A DNA stretch of 64,000 bases from Oligoflexia bacterium. GTDB taxonomy: Bacteria; Bdellovibrionota_C; UBA2361; JBGSMV01. Position numbers and translations under genes: made by a program. Below, piece by piece: positions 8,929-17,305 of the stretch; position 1 is the first letter of the stretch, and each line of letters opens with the position of its first letter. Under the pieces are notes generated by a model that ran no database searches, was not told where the DNA came from, and was given only the letters and a program-made list of their open reading frames with translations. The stretch spans positions 108,917-172,916 of the forward strand of contig JAIBBU010000004.1 in assembly GCA_019694515.1 (NCBI GenBank), read 5' to 3'.

Positions 8929-9843
8929 ATGAGACCATTGCGGGATCGAGACCCTGAAATTTACCACCTGATCACCTTAAGGACGGTCGAGGCGCGCCTT
9001 TGGATCACCCCTTGTCGACGGGTGCGGCGCCTAATTGGGGGTGTTGTTGCGAGGTACCAAGAAATCTTTGGAATTATAATTTTTGCCGGGGAGTTCTTGG
9101 GCAATCATTATCACCTTCTAATTAAAGCCCCGAATGGTAATGCAGATGAATTTTGCGAGAATATCAATCGCGAAATCGCTAAGCGGCTGAACAAACTGCA
9201 CGGTCGAGAGGGGAAATTCTGGAGCCGCCGTTACGATGACCAACAGGTGCTCTCCTACGATGATCTACTGGAAGCCTTTCTCTACATTACGACAAATGCC
9301 ACGCGACATGGACTCATTGAAGATCCAGCGCTCTGGCCAGGCCTGAATTCTTACAGGCAGTCAGTGACTGGAGAAGCGGAAGTTTATTCCTTTGAGCGAT
9401 ATATACCGGGCAAAGGGACAGTCATTAGCACACACACCTTAACCATTTCCCCCCTTCCCCAGCATCAGAATCTCAGCTCCAAAAAGCGGCTCCGTATAAT
9501 TAGGAGACTACTTATTGAGCGAACCAAGGCCCTAATTGCGGGAAGAAAAGGAAAATTCGCAAACATCTCACACCTTAGACGACAGGTCCCGGGAGCTAGA
9601 CCTAAATCCGTGTCTCGTTCCCCCCGACCTCCTTGCTATACTTTTGACAGCGCGCTGAGACTCCAATTTAGAAAGTTACGTCTCCATCGCAGGAAGCTAT
9701 ATGACGAAGCCTCGATTCGCTATCGACTGGGACAAAGGAACGTGATGTTCCCCGAGTATACATTTAAGCCTCCAACCCATAGATTACCAAGAAGCAAACC
9801 CTTTACCCCTCTAAAGCCCACCGATCTTTTCGCTGCCGCCTAA
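8929..9843 (+). CDS. REP-associated tyrosine transposase (IS200/Y1_Tnp family)
   Basis: Single-strand DNA transposase/nuclease of the Y1 HUH class. The HUH motif is in 'FLGNHYHLLIKAP' near residue 64, the N terminus 'IYHLITLRTVEARLW' is the usual first strand, and the 'LEAFLYITTNATRHGLI' helix holds the typical Y/N region. The frame is open from 8797, but ATG 8929 starts the recognisable domain and follows the GGTACC repeat. A long basic C-terminal extension (about residues 170-304) has no assignment. These proteins usually stay as single chromosomal copies that mobilise small palindromic repeats. The frame is intact, so it may be active. Confidence 0.85.
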   Translation: MRPLRDRDPEIYHLITLRTVEARLWITPCRRVRRLIGGVVARYQEIFGIIIFAGEFLGNHYHLLIKAPNGNADEFCENINREIAKRLNKLHGREGKFWSRRYDDQQVLSYDDLLEAFLYITTNATRHGLIEDPALWPGLNSYRQSVTGEAEVYSFERYIPGKGTVISTHTLTISPLPQHQNLSSKKRLRIIRRLLIERTKALIAGRKGKFANISHLRRQVPGARPKSVSRSPRPPCYTFDSALRLQFRKLRLHRRKLYDEASIRYRLGQRNVMFPEYTFKPPTHRLPRSKPFTPLKPTDLFAAA

Positions 9844-9874
9844 AACGACACCCGAAGTGTATCTAAGGGCAGTA

Positions 9875-9979
9875 GGAAGGCACCTGCCTTCGCGCAGTTA
9901 CGAAAATAAACCAATTCTTACTTCGTCGATGCGACCACTTGCGAACAAGCACGCGTAACGACGAAAGGAGGTGCCTTCG
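9875..9979. repeat. 28-bp imperfect inverted repeat after the transposase gene
   Basis: Left arm 9875-9902 (GGAAGGCACCTGCCTTCG...TTACG) and right arm 9954-9979 (CGTAACG...AGGTGCCTTCG) are complementary over most of their length, with a 51-nt spacer. The left arm also folds on itself (GAAGGC-ACCT-GCCTTC). Such REPIN-like pairs commonly accompany RAYT genes. Confidence 0.6.
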
Positions 9980-9991
9980 AAGAAGATATGC

Positions 9992-10030
9992 GTTGGTGGT
10001 ACCGAGTGTTAGTTACTGTTTGGTGGTACC
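9992..10030 (-). repeat. Inverted pair of GGTACCACCAA repeats
   Basis: Two copies of GTTGGTGGTACC / TTTGGTGGTACC end at 10003 and 10030, 27 bp apart and inverted relative to the copies at 0.9, 7.1 and 8.9 kb. The second copy supplies the last codons and stop of the lipoprotein gene that follows on the minus strand. Confidence 0.6.
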
Positions 10031-10297
10031 GCTGATTTCGGTGTAGGAGATGCCGATGATGCGGTTCAGTACCCCGACTACCGACTGCAGGTCGGAAGGG
10101 TTCGAGGTCATGGTGTGGACCTGGGCTCCGGCGGGTACTTTCTCAAGAGCACGGGGGTATTCGTCACCCGGAATTCGGAAGCCGATCAGATTAAGAGACT
10201 CGGCATGCGCTGTAAAGGAGCTTCCGCTTCTTTTCATTCCCGCGCAGGCGCTGAGTGATAGAATCAGGATCAATACGAGGATTAGCTGCTTTGACAT
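10013..10297 (-). CDS. Small lipoprotein of unknown function
   Basis: 94 aa. A lipoprotein signal peptide ends in 'LSLSAC' (Cys18), so the mature protein is a lipid-anchored polypeptide of about 77 residues. It has a compact domain 'PAGAQVHTMTSNPSDLQSVV' followed by 'GVLNRIIGISYTEISG', which resembles small TRL-like lipoproteins, but I would not name it on this alone. The last five residues (GTTKQ) are encoded by the GGTACC repeat, so the original C terminus may have been replaced by repeat insertion. The gene lies downstream of nuoN in the same direction, 83 bp after its stop, and may have its own promoter. Confidence 0.65.
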   Translation of the reverse strand: MSKQLILVLILILSLSACAGMKRSGSSFTAHAESLNLIGFRIPGDEYPRALEKVPAGAQVHTMTSNPSDLQSVVGVLNRIIGISYTEISGTTKQ

Positions 10298-10380
10298 GAT
10301 TTTTCTCCAAACTGCAAATATTAGGAAAGGTTAGCACCTCCGAGACAAGGTCGCCATTGGCATTCCCAAATGCAGACGCC

Positions 10381-11850
10381 TTAAAAGCGTTCTGTCACCT
10401 GAGCCGCGAAGGAATACAGCCATCCCGGGAATATTCCGAGGAACACGACTCCCGCAGCGCAAACTGCGATCGCCCCGTGGAAATAGGCGCTGGGAGCGGC
10501 AAGCACCGGCGATACTTCGGAGCTCTCGTCCTCCACAAAGTACATCGCAACGATCACACGCAAATAATAGAAACATGAGATCGCCGAGCTCAGCACACCG
10601 ACGATTGCCAATCCTACATATCCGGATTTGATCGCGGCGCTAAAGACATAGAACTTACCAAGCAGCCCAGCCATGCCGGGTGGAATTCCGGCCAGCGACA
10701 AAAGAAAGAGGCTCATCAAAATTGCCAAAACCGGACGCCGCGAGCCAAGACCGTTAAATTTGGAGATATCGTCAGAGAAAGCACCTCCGCCAGGGCCTTG
10801 GGTAACAGCCAGAAGGACAGCAAAGGCGCCAAGGGTCATAACGGTATAAGCGACGAGGTAGTACAGTGCGGCTGCCCCACCCTCATAGGTTCCCCCCTGA
10901 GCAAGGAAGGCCATCATTATATAACCGGCGTGGGCGATGCTGGAGTAAGCTAACATGCGCTTCACGCTGCGCTGCTTCACCGCGAAAACATTGCCAACGA
11001 CCATGGTAAGAAGCGCGATTGTCCATACCGAGCCGGCCCAAAGCGGAAACAGCGCACCGAAACAGACCCACAAAATCCGGATGGAAACCCCAATCGCCGC
11101 GGACTTGACCACACACGCCATATAAGCGGTGACAGGCGTGGGCGCGCCGTCATACACATCGGGAGCCCAGAAATGAAACGGCACTGCCCCGATCTTAAAT
11201 ACTAGCCCAACGATCATTAGCCCTACCCCGATCATGGCCAGGATTGGCTCCTTATAAGAAATGGCCGTGCTGATTGCGCCGATCTGCATGGTGCCTGTGA
11301 GTCCGTACAATACCGCAATGCCGTAGAGCAGAAAGGCCGAACTAAAGGATCCTAAGAAGAAATACTTGAGTGCAGCTTCCGCCGAGCGGCGCACCGCAAG
11401 CGCCGAACCGCACATGCAGTAAAGCGCCATAGACATGATCTCTAGGCTCAAAAAGAGCATGATAAGTTCAGCGGAATTACAGAGGAGCAAGGCCCCCGTA
11501 GTAGAAAAGAGATACAGCGCATAGTACTCCCCACGCGCCTCGATGCCCTCACGCTGTAAGTATGATTCTCCAATCATGAGTGCTAGCAGGGCTCCGCCAC
11601 AAATGAGGAGATTAAAAAACGCAGCGAAAGGGTCGGCGTAGATAAAGCCCTGAAGAATTGTCTGCCCCACCTCGTATTCTTGATTAACAAAGAGGGTCGA
11701 GACCAGCGCCGCAATTAAGAACAATCCGGCTACACCCGCACGCGGCCACGGGCCCCGCAGCAAAACTTCAAGCATCATCAAAACTAGCGCGCCGGCACCC
11801 ATGATCAGCGCGGGCGCACATAGAGACATATCATGCCAAAGAGTATTCAT
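10381..11850 (-). CDS. nuoN: NADH-quinone oxidoreductase subunit N
   Basis: Antiporter-like, proton-pumping membrane subunit of complex I and the last gene of the operon. About 14 transmembrane helices are predicted. The family signature 'YSSIAHAGYIMMAF' lies near residue 305 and 'KIGAVPFHFWAPDVYDGAPT' near 220, with the conserved membrane Lys and Pro residues. ATG 11850 is preferred over the in-frame GTG at 11859, which overlaps the nuoM stop (GTGTGA). The length of about 490 aa is normal. No T-rich hairpin was seen after the stop. Confidence 0.95.
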   Translation of the reverse strand: MNTLWHDMSLCAPALIMGAGALVLMMLEVLLRGPWPRAGVAGLFLIAALVSTLFVNQEYEVGQTILQGFIYADPFAAFFNLLICGGALLALMIGESYLQREGIEARGEYYALYLFSTTGALLLCNSAELIMLFLSLEIMSMALYCMCGSALAVRRSAEAALKYFFLGSFSSAFLLYGIAVLYGLTGTMQIGAISTAISYKEPILAMIGVGLMIVGLVFKIGAVPFHFWAPDVYDGAPTPVTAYMACVVKSAAIGVSIRILWVCFGALFPLWAGSVWTIALLTMVVGNVFAVKQRSVKRMLAYSSIAHAGYIMMAFLAQGGTYEGGAAALYYLVAYTVMTLGAFAVLLAVTQGPGGGAFSDDISKFNGLGSRRPVLAILMSLFLLSLAGIPPGMAGLLGKFYVFSAAIKSGYVGLAIVGVLSSAISCFYYLRVIVAMYFVEDESSEVSPVLAAPSAYFHGAIAVCAAGVVFLGIFPGWLYSFAAQVTERF

Positions 11851-11855
11851 CGCAC

Positions 11856-13499
11856 TCACACCTTGCTCCGCTTGACAATCAGCGCATCCAACGCAGTCTT
11901 GGATTTATCACTAACACTCGAAATTTTCTCATCAGCTGCTTGATCTTCGGCAACCTGCCGGGTACGCATCGGAGCAGAGGACTTTAACATCTGACGCCGT
12001 TCTTCAACTACTCGTATATAATTCTTGATCGTAGGCTCAAGCGCATTCAAAAAGGGCTTGGGATATATGCCCATGATGAACACCAACGCCAAAAGCGGCG
12101 CGAAGGTCACCAATTCACGCATGCTGACATCAGTTAATGCTCCATTCTTAGCTTCATCAATCTCGCCGTACATGGTTTTCATGTAAAGCGTCAGCATATA
12201 GACAGCGCCAAGAACTACACCCGCAACGGCCACAATGGTAAAGCCCGGCAACTCTTGAAAACTTCCAGCTAGGATCAAAAACTCACCGATAAATCCATTC
12301 GTCAACGGCAATGCAATGGAGCTCAGGGTGAATACCAGGAACAGAAACGCAAAAATAGGAACACGCGCGGCGAGCCCTCCATATTCGCTAATCTCACGGG
12401 TGTGACGTCGGTCGTAAAGCACGCCTACAAGTAAGAACAGCGCACCCGTCGAGATGCCATGATTGAGCATCTGATAGATCGACCCTGCCGCCGACACGGT
12501 GTTGAAGGCTACAAAGCCCAGCACGCAGTAACCCAGATGAGACACCGATGAATATGCCACCAGCTTCTTGATGTCTTTCTGGGCCCAGGCCACCATCGCG
12601 CCGTAAACAACCCCGATCACGGCCAGACCAGCCAGGTACGGAGTAAATAACTCGGCTGCACGTGGGAAGAGAGGGTAGGCTAAACGAATCAAGCCATACA
12701 GACCCATCTTCAACATTACCCCTGCCAATACAACCGAGCCGCCGGTCGGCGCCTCGACATGCGCATCGGGAAGCCAGGTATGAAAGGGAAATACCGGCAC
12801 TTTAATGCAGAAGGCCAGCGCAAAGGCAGCAAACAGCCAAACCTCCTCCTGCACCGAGAGCCCATTGAAGCGGGCCAAGCTTTCCAGACCAAAGGTAACG
12901 ACGCCGTGTTGCTGGTAGTAGGCCCACACCAAATAGAAGATCCCAACAAGCATCAGCACGCTGCCGAACACGGTGTAGAGCACGAACTTAAGCGCTGCAT
13001 AGATCCTGCGCTTTCCGCCCCACACACCGATAATGAAGTACATCGGTGCCAGCATCAGTTCCCAAAAGATGTAGAACAGGAACATGTCGAGAGCCACCAG
13101 CGTCCCCAGCATCGCAGACTGCAGCACGAGCATACTGGCTAGGTAGCCCCGCACCTTTTTCTCAACCGAATTCGAAGCCAAAACCACAATTGGCATCAAG
13201 AAGGTTGTCAGGAGCACCAAGAAAAGGCTGATGCCATCCAACCCAACATGATAGGTGATCCCGAAGGATGGCAGCCAAATTTTATTCTCGACAAACTGAT
13301 AGCCGGTATTTTGGGGATTAAAGCCGCCCCAAAGTAACAGCGATAGAACGAAGGTGATCAGTGTCACCACCATGGAGAACGCGCGTACAGCCCTACTCTC
13401 GGGGTCCTGGCGGGGACCAAAGCCTGGGAATAAATACAGCAAGATCGCTCCGACGAGCGGCAGGAAAACAATCGAGCTTAGTAGCGGAAATTCCGACAT
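11856..13499 (-). CDS. nuoM: NADH-quinone oxidoreductase subunit M
   Basis: Second antiporter-like membrane subunit. Visible signatures are 'KVPVFPFHTWLPDAHVEAPT', with the catalytic Lys and TM7 break, and 'LVAYSSVSHLGYCVLGF'. The body is about 500 aa. An unusual hydrophilic tail of about 50 residues, rich in Lys, Arg, Ser and Asp ('RTRQVAEDQAADEKISSV'), extends into the cytoplasm past the usual end. ATG 13499 is chosen; the TTG two codons earlier (13505) is the only alternative. Nine bases separate it from the nuoL stop, and its own end touches the nuoN start. Confidence 0.95.
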   Translation of the reverse strand: MSEFPLLSSIVFLPLVGAILLYLFPGFGPRQDPESRAVRAFSMVVTLITFVLSLLLWGGFNPQNTGYQFVENKIWLPSFGITYHVGLDGISLFLVLLTTFLMPIVVLASNSVEKKVRGYLASMLVLQSAMLGTLVALDMFLFYIFWELMLAPMYFIIGVWGGKRRIYAALKFVLYTVFGSVLMLVGIFYLVWAYYQQHGVVTFGLESLARFNGLSVQEEVWLFAAFALAFCIKVPVFPFHTWLPDAHVEAPTGGSVVLAGVMLKMGLYGLIRLAYPLFPRAAELFTPYLAGLAVIGVVYGAMVAWAQKDIKKLVAYSSVSHLGYCVLGFVAFNTVSAAGSIYQMLNHGISTGALFLLVGVLYDRRHTREISEYGGLAARVPIFAFLFLVFTLSSIALPLTNGFIGEFLILAGSFQELPGFTIVAVAGVVLGAVYMLTLYMKTMYGEIDEAKNGALTDVSMRELVTFAPLLALVFIMGIYPKPFLNALEPTIKNYIRVVEERRQMLKSSAPMRTRQVAEDQAADEKISSVSDKSKTALDALIVKRSKV

Positions 13500-13508
13500 C
13501 GTCAAAGC

Positions 13509-15410
13509 CTAGAGCACATAATAAAAGATGATGAAGAAGACCGTCGCTCCGAAGAGCATCAAAGCGTAGTAGCGAAGCTGCCCGGTCTGCGTAATACGGC
13601 GCAGCTCCCCGGTAGCATCGACGAACGCTGCAGTACCGTTAACCATCCCATCGATCATGCCTTGGTCCACCACTTTCCAGAGAAATGCTGCCAAGCCCTC
13701 CAGGGGTCGTACAATGATCGCACCGTAAAGTTCATCAAAGTAGTACTTACCGCTAAGCAGCTTTGAGAGCGGCGGCACAAGTCGAAGGAACATCCCGGGC
13801 AGCTCCTTCAGCTGTGTGTACATCACGAATGCCAAGCCCACCCCCAACAATCCGGTCCAGGAATTGATCAAGGCCGCAGCGATGCTTTCGTGGTGATGCT
13901 CGGCCGCTGCTCCAAAATTAAGCGCAGCAAGGTAGTGCTCCAACGAGAAGCCCAGGCTGCCTGAAAGTGCCAAACCGCCAAATGCACCCAGCACGGCTAA
14001 CACAATCAGCGGGACGGTCATCGGCCAGGGCGACTCATGGGGATGCGCGTGGCCGCGATATTCACCCAAAAAGGTCATCACAAAAGATCGCGTCATATAG
14101 AACGCGGTGAGGAACGCAGTGAACTTGACCAAGATCAGAATGTATTCAATCCATTCTTTAAGATGTGGGTTATGCCAATGTTCAAGCGCTCCAAGAATGG
14201 CGTGCTTGGACTGATACCCGGAGAAGAAAAATATGCCAGCAATCGCAAGCACAGACACCCCGTAGGTAATGCAGGTGATCGGCATCTTCTTGTAAAGGCC
14301 GCCCATATGCCGCATGTCTTGCTCATGATGGCAGCCATGAATCACGGAACCGGCACCAAGGAACAGGCAGGCCTTGAAAAAGGCATGCGTCACTACATGA
14401 AAGATCGCGACCCAAAAAGCGCCGGCAGCCGCCGCCATAAACATGAAGCCCAGCTGACTGACCGTGGAGTAGGCCAATACTTTCTTAATATCGTACTGCG
14501 TAAGGGCGGTCGTTGCAGCCACGAAGGCGGTCGCAACGGCCACCACTAATACGACTGCTAATGCAGCCGGAGCCAGCACAAACAAAAATCCCATGCGCGC
14601 CAGCATATAAACACCGGCTGTCACCATCGTGGCGGCATGAATCAAGGCTGAAACTGGAGTCGGACCGGCCATCGCATCAGGCAGCCATACGAACAGCGGG
14701 ATCTGCGCGGATTTTCCACAGGCGCCGACAAACAAACAAAGCGCCACTAACGTATAGAAATCGGTGCCGAGCGCCACATTGCCGGACATGATCGCAGGCT
14801 GCAAGGCCACAAAATCGGTTGTCCCGACAAGGTGCAGTAAAAGGAAAATTCCAAGCAAAAATCCCGCATCGCCAATCCGATTGACAACAAAGGCTTTCCG
14901 TCCGGCTGCGGCATATGCCAGGTTCTTAAACCAAAATCCAATCAGCAGATACGAACAGAGCCCTACTCCCTCCCAGCCGATAAATAGGACCATCAGGTTG
15001 CCGCCCAAAACCAGCAGCAGCATCGAAAACATAAAGAGGTTTAGATAGGCAAAAAATCGATGCCGTCCCTCGTCCTCATGCATATAAGCGGTCGAGTAAA
15101 GATGGATCAGAGTACCCACCCCTGTGACCACCATGCACATGACCGCTGAAAGCTGATCCACTCTAAAGGTAAAATCGACCTTCAGATCCGCCAAAGAGAT
15201 CCACTGAAAGAGCTGATCCTCAAAATAGTGCGCCTCGGGAAGTGCCCAAACCAGCTTCACTACCCAGAGAAATGAAAGCGCAGACGCAGCTGTGGCGATA
15301 ATCCCAGCCCAATCCCGCTCCTTCCTGCCCAGTACGTAAGCCAGCAGCGCGCCGAGCAGCGGAAAGAATGCGATAGGCCAGATCGTTGCGGAAATAGCTG
15401 CTTGATTCAT
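13509..15410 (-). CDS. nuoL: NADH-quinone oxidoreductase subunit L
   Basis: Largest antiporter-like subunit (633 aa), with the long lateral helix that spans the membrane arm. Signatures are 'GWEGVGLCSYLLIGFW' near residue 138, 'QIPLFVWLPDAMAGPTPVSA' near 240 and 'YSTVSQLGFMF' near 320. The C-terminal amphipathic helix and last transmembrane helix ('LMLFGATVFFIIFYYVL') are present. The ATG overlaps the nuoK stop (TAATG), so translation is coupled. Confidence 0.97.
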   Translation of the reverse strand: MNQAAISATIWPIAFFPLLGALLAYVLGRKERDWAGIIATAASALSFLWVVKLVWALPEAHYFEDQLFQWISLADLKVDFTFRVDQLSAVMCMVVTGVGTLIHLYSTAYMHEDEGRHRFFAYLNLFMFSMLLLVLGGNLMVLFIGWEGVGLCSYLLIGFWFKNLAYAAAGRKAFVVNRIGDAGFLLGIFLLLHLVGTTDFVALQPAIMSGNVALGTDFYTLVALCLFVGACGKSAQIPLFVWLPDAMAGPTPVSALIHAATMVTAGVYMLARMGFLFVLAPAALAVVLVVAVATAFVAATTALTQYDIKKVLAYSTVSQLGFMFMAAAAGAFWVAIFHVVTHAFFKACLFLGAGSVIHGCHHEQDMRHMGGLYKKMPITCITYGVSVLAIAGIFFFSGYQSKHAILGALEHWHNPHLKEWIEYILILVKFTAFLTAFYMTRSFVMTFLGEYRGHAHPHESPWPMTVPLIVLAVLGAFGGLALSGSLGFSLEHYLAALNFGAAAEHHHESIAAALINSWTGLLGVGLAFVMYTQLKELPGMFLRLVPPLSKLLSGKYYFDELYGAIIVRPLEGLAAFLWKVVDQGMIDGMVNGTAAFVDATGELRRITQTGQLRYYALMLFGATVFFIIFYYVL

Positions 15411-15712
15411 TAGAATTTCAACTCCGCTGCATCAGACGTTTCGATCGATTGCCCAGCCCGGAAGACGGAAAGGATAATAGCCAAGCCGATTGCAGCCTCG
15501 GCCGCCGCTACCACCATCACGAAAAAGACCGCAATCTGTCCATCCAAATTGCCCCACTGCTTGGAGAAAGCCACGAAGGTGAGATTAACCGAATTTAACA
15601 TCAGCTCTATGCACATGAAGACCACGATCGCATTGCGGCGCACAATCACTCCGACCACCCCAATCGAGAACATCAGGAGCGCTAGAATCAGATAATGTGT
15701 AATCGGTACCAT
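15410..15712 (-). CDS. nuoK: NADH-quinone oxidoreductase subunit K
   Basis: Three-helix subunit of the membrane arm, 100 aa, the normal size. It carries the conserved membrane Glu residues in '[20 protein letters not shown]' (helix 2) and '[13 protein letters not shown]' (helix 3). It starts 6 bp after the nuoJ stop and overlaps nuoL by one base. Confidence 0.97.
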   Translation of the reverse strand: MVPITHYLILALLMFSIGVVGVIVRRNAIVVFMCIELMLNSVNLTFVAFSKQWGNLDGQIAVFFVMVVAAAEAAIGLAIILSVFRAGQSIETSDAAELKF

Positions 15713-15718
15713 GGCGTT

Positions 15719-16219
15719 CTATAACTCCTTCGTACGGTAACGCCGCCGGGCCAATACTACAGCGCCTGCGATGGCTGCCATCAGCAGCAATGAAGCTGCT
15801 TCAAACGGGAAAACGTAGCGCGAATAAAGCACCTTTCCCACCGCCGCGACGGTCCCCTGCAGATCCGATGCTGGAGGCGCACTATTAAAGCCGGAATCAA
15901 ATTCCAATCCCAGCGTCACCGCAAAAGCCAGTCCGCAAATCAACGCCGCTCCGAAATAAAGCGGACTAAAGGGTGAGGCCTTTTCCAATTTTGCGCTTAG
16001 CAACATCAGAACGAACATTACCAGCACCATGATGGCGCCCGCATATACCACGACCTGCACAGCGGCGATGAAATGCGCATCTAAAGTGGCAAACAATCCA
16101 GCCACAACGAAGAGATTGAATACCAAAGCTAGCGCGCTGTAGATCGGATTCTTGAATGTAATGACGGCCACTGCGGAAAGCAGCAGAAGCACCGCCATGA
16201 GATAAAAGGTGACTGCCAT
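15719..16219 (-). CDS. nuoJ: NADH-quinone oxidoreductase subunit J
   Basis: Five-helix membrane subunit (166 aa) with the characteristic 'ALVFNLFVVAGLFATLDAHF' and 'VVVYAGAIMVLVMFVLMLL' π-bulge helix. It begins directly after the nuoH stop with no base between, which leaves no room for nuoI, normally found here. Confidence 0.96.
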   Translation of the reverse strand: MAVTFYLMAVLLLLSAVAVITFKNPIYSALALVFNLFVVAGLFATLDAHFIAAVQVVVYAGAIMVLVMFVLMLLSAKLEKASPFSPLYFGAALICGLAFAVTLGLEFDSGFNSAPPASDLQGTVAAVGKVLYSRYVFPFEAASLLLMAAIAGAVVLARRRYRTKEL

Positions 16220-17305
16220 CTATCCGATGCCTCCCGACAATTTCAATGCGGCATAGAAAACCAGATTCAACATGCTAAGCGGCAGCAGAATCTTCCACCC
16301 CAGGTCCATCAACTGATCGTAGCGAAAACGGGGCAAGGTCCAGCGAATTACAATCTGCAGGACACAAAAGAACACCACCTTAAGCAGCAGCACATGGAAT
16401 CCCACGATCGCCCAAATCCAGTGGTTAGAAGGGTATGTAAAGAAAGGAATATTCCAGCCACCGAAGAAGAGAATCGTCAGCAGCAGTGCAAAGAGCCCGA
16501 TTTCAGCAAATTCCCCCAGCCAAAACACCAAGAATTTCATGCCGGAATATTCGGTGAAGTACCCTGCCACCAGCTCCGATTCGCTTTCCGGCAGATCAAA
16601 TGGACCACGCTTGGTCTCGGCCATGCCAACCGTGAAGAGAATCAGGAAAGTCAGGGGCTGATAACAGATGCCCCAAAGTTTTCCCTGCGCATTCACCATC
16701 TCGTAAAGATCCAAGGTGCCGTAAACCAAAATGACCGTCACCAGCGATATGCCCATCGCCAGTTCGTAGGAAATCATCTGAGCGGATGCGCGCAGCGCTC
16801 CCAGCAGCGAAAACTTATTGTTGCCACTCCAGCCAGCCATTGCCACGCCGTATACTGAGACTGATCCCATCGCGAAGAGGAACAGCACCCCGGCATCCAG
16901 CGAAGCCACCTGCAGACGAATGACCTGGCCAAAAGCCTCAAAATCAGGGGCCATCGGCACCACGGCGTAAGCCAGAAAAATCGGGAACACAGCCAGGAAC
17001 GGAGCCAGGGCATGAACGAACTTGGGAACCCCGGCAGGCACAAAATCTTCCTTGAGAATGGCTTTGACGGCGTCATTGACCAGGGTATTGATTACACCCA
17101 GTCCGCCCATAATACGGAGAAAAAAGGCCACGGGCTTCAGCAACAGATTATCAGTCTGCACATAAGCCGCGGACCGGTTAGCTCCAATTCGGTCTTGAAT
17201 CAGGGCACTCCCCTTTCTCTCCACCCAGGTGCAAAATGCCGCGAGATGGAGCGCCACCAAAAACAGCGCTACAATTACCTTAGCAACTAAGATCATCAGC
17301 TCCAT
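16220..17305 (-). CDS. nuoH: NADH-quinone oxidoreductase subunit H
   Basis: Eight-helix subunit that forms much of the quinone tunnel. Signatures are 'FCTWVERKGSALIQDRIGAN' near residue 24, 'PFDLPESESELVAGYFTEYSG' near 235 (acidic quinone-loop residues) and 'RWTLPRFRYDQLMDLGWK' near 325. The 361-residue length is normal. Its ATG lies inside the end of nuoG (10-bp overlap). Confidence 0.97.
   Translation of the reverse strand: MELMILVAKVIVALFLVALHLAAFCTWVERKGSALIQDRIGANRSAAYVQTDNLLLKPVAFFLRIMGGLGVINTLVNDAVKAILKEDFVPAGVPKFVHALAPFLAVFPIFLAYAVVPMAPDFEAFGQVIRLQVASLDAGVLFLFAMGSVSVYGVAMAGWSGNNKFSLLGALRASAQMISYELAMGISLVTVILVYGTLDLYEMVNAQGKLWGICYQPLTFLILFTVGMAETKRGPFDLPESESELVAGYFTEYSGMKFLVFWLGEFAEIGLFALLLTILFFGGWNIPFFTYPSNHWIWAIVGFHVLLLKVVFFCVLQIVIRWTLPRFRYDQLMDLGWKILLPLSMLNLVFYAALKLSGGIG

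Larger units (their letters stand above)
8849..10030 (+). mobile_element. RAYT-type element bracketed by inverted GGTACC repeats
   Basis: The transposase gene is flanked by GGTACCCCCAACACT at 8870 and by two inverted copies (GTTGGTGGTACC ending at 10003, TTTGGTGGTACC ending at 10030). TTAGTTACTG also occurs at 8849 and 10009. A 28-bp imperfect inverted repeat fills the 3' side. Similar repeats lie at 0.9 and 7.1 kb without a transposase. The arrangement matches REP-associated tyrosine transposases with their non-autonomous repeats. The outer boundaries are a guess. Confidence 0.5.
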
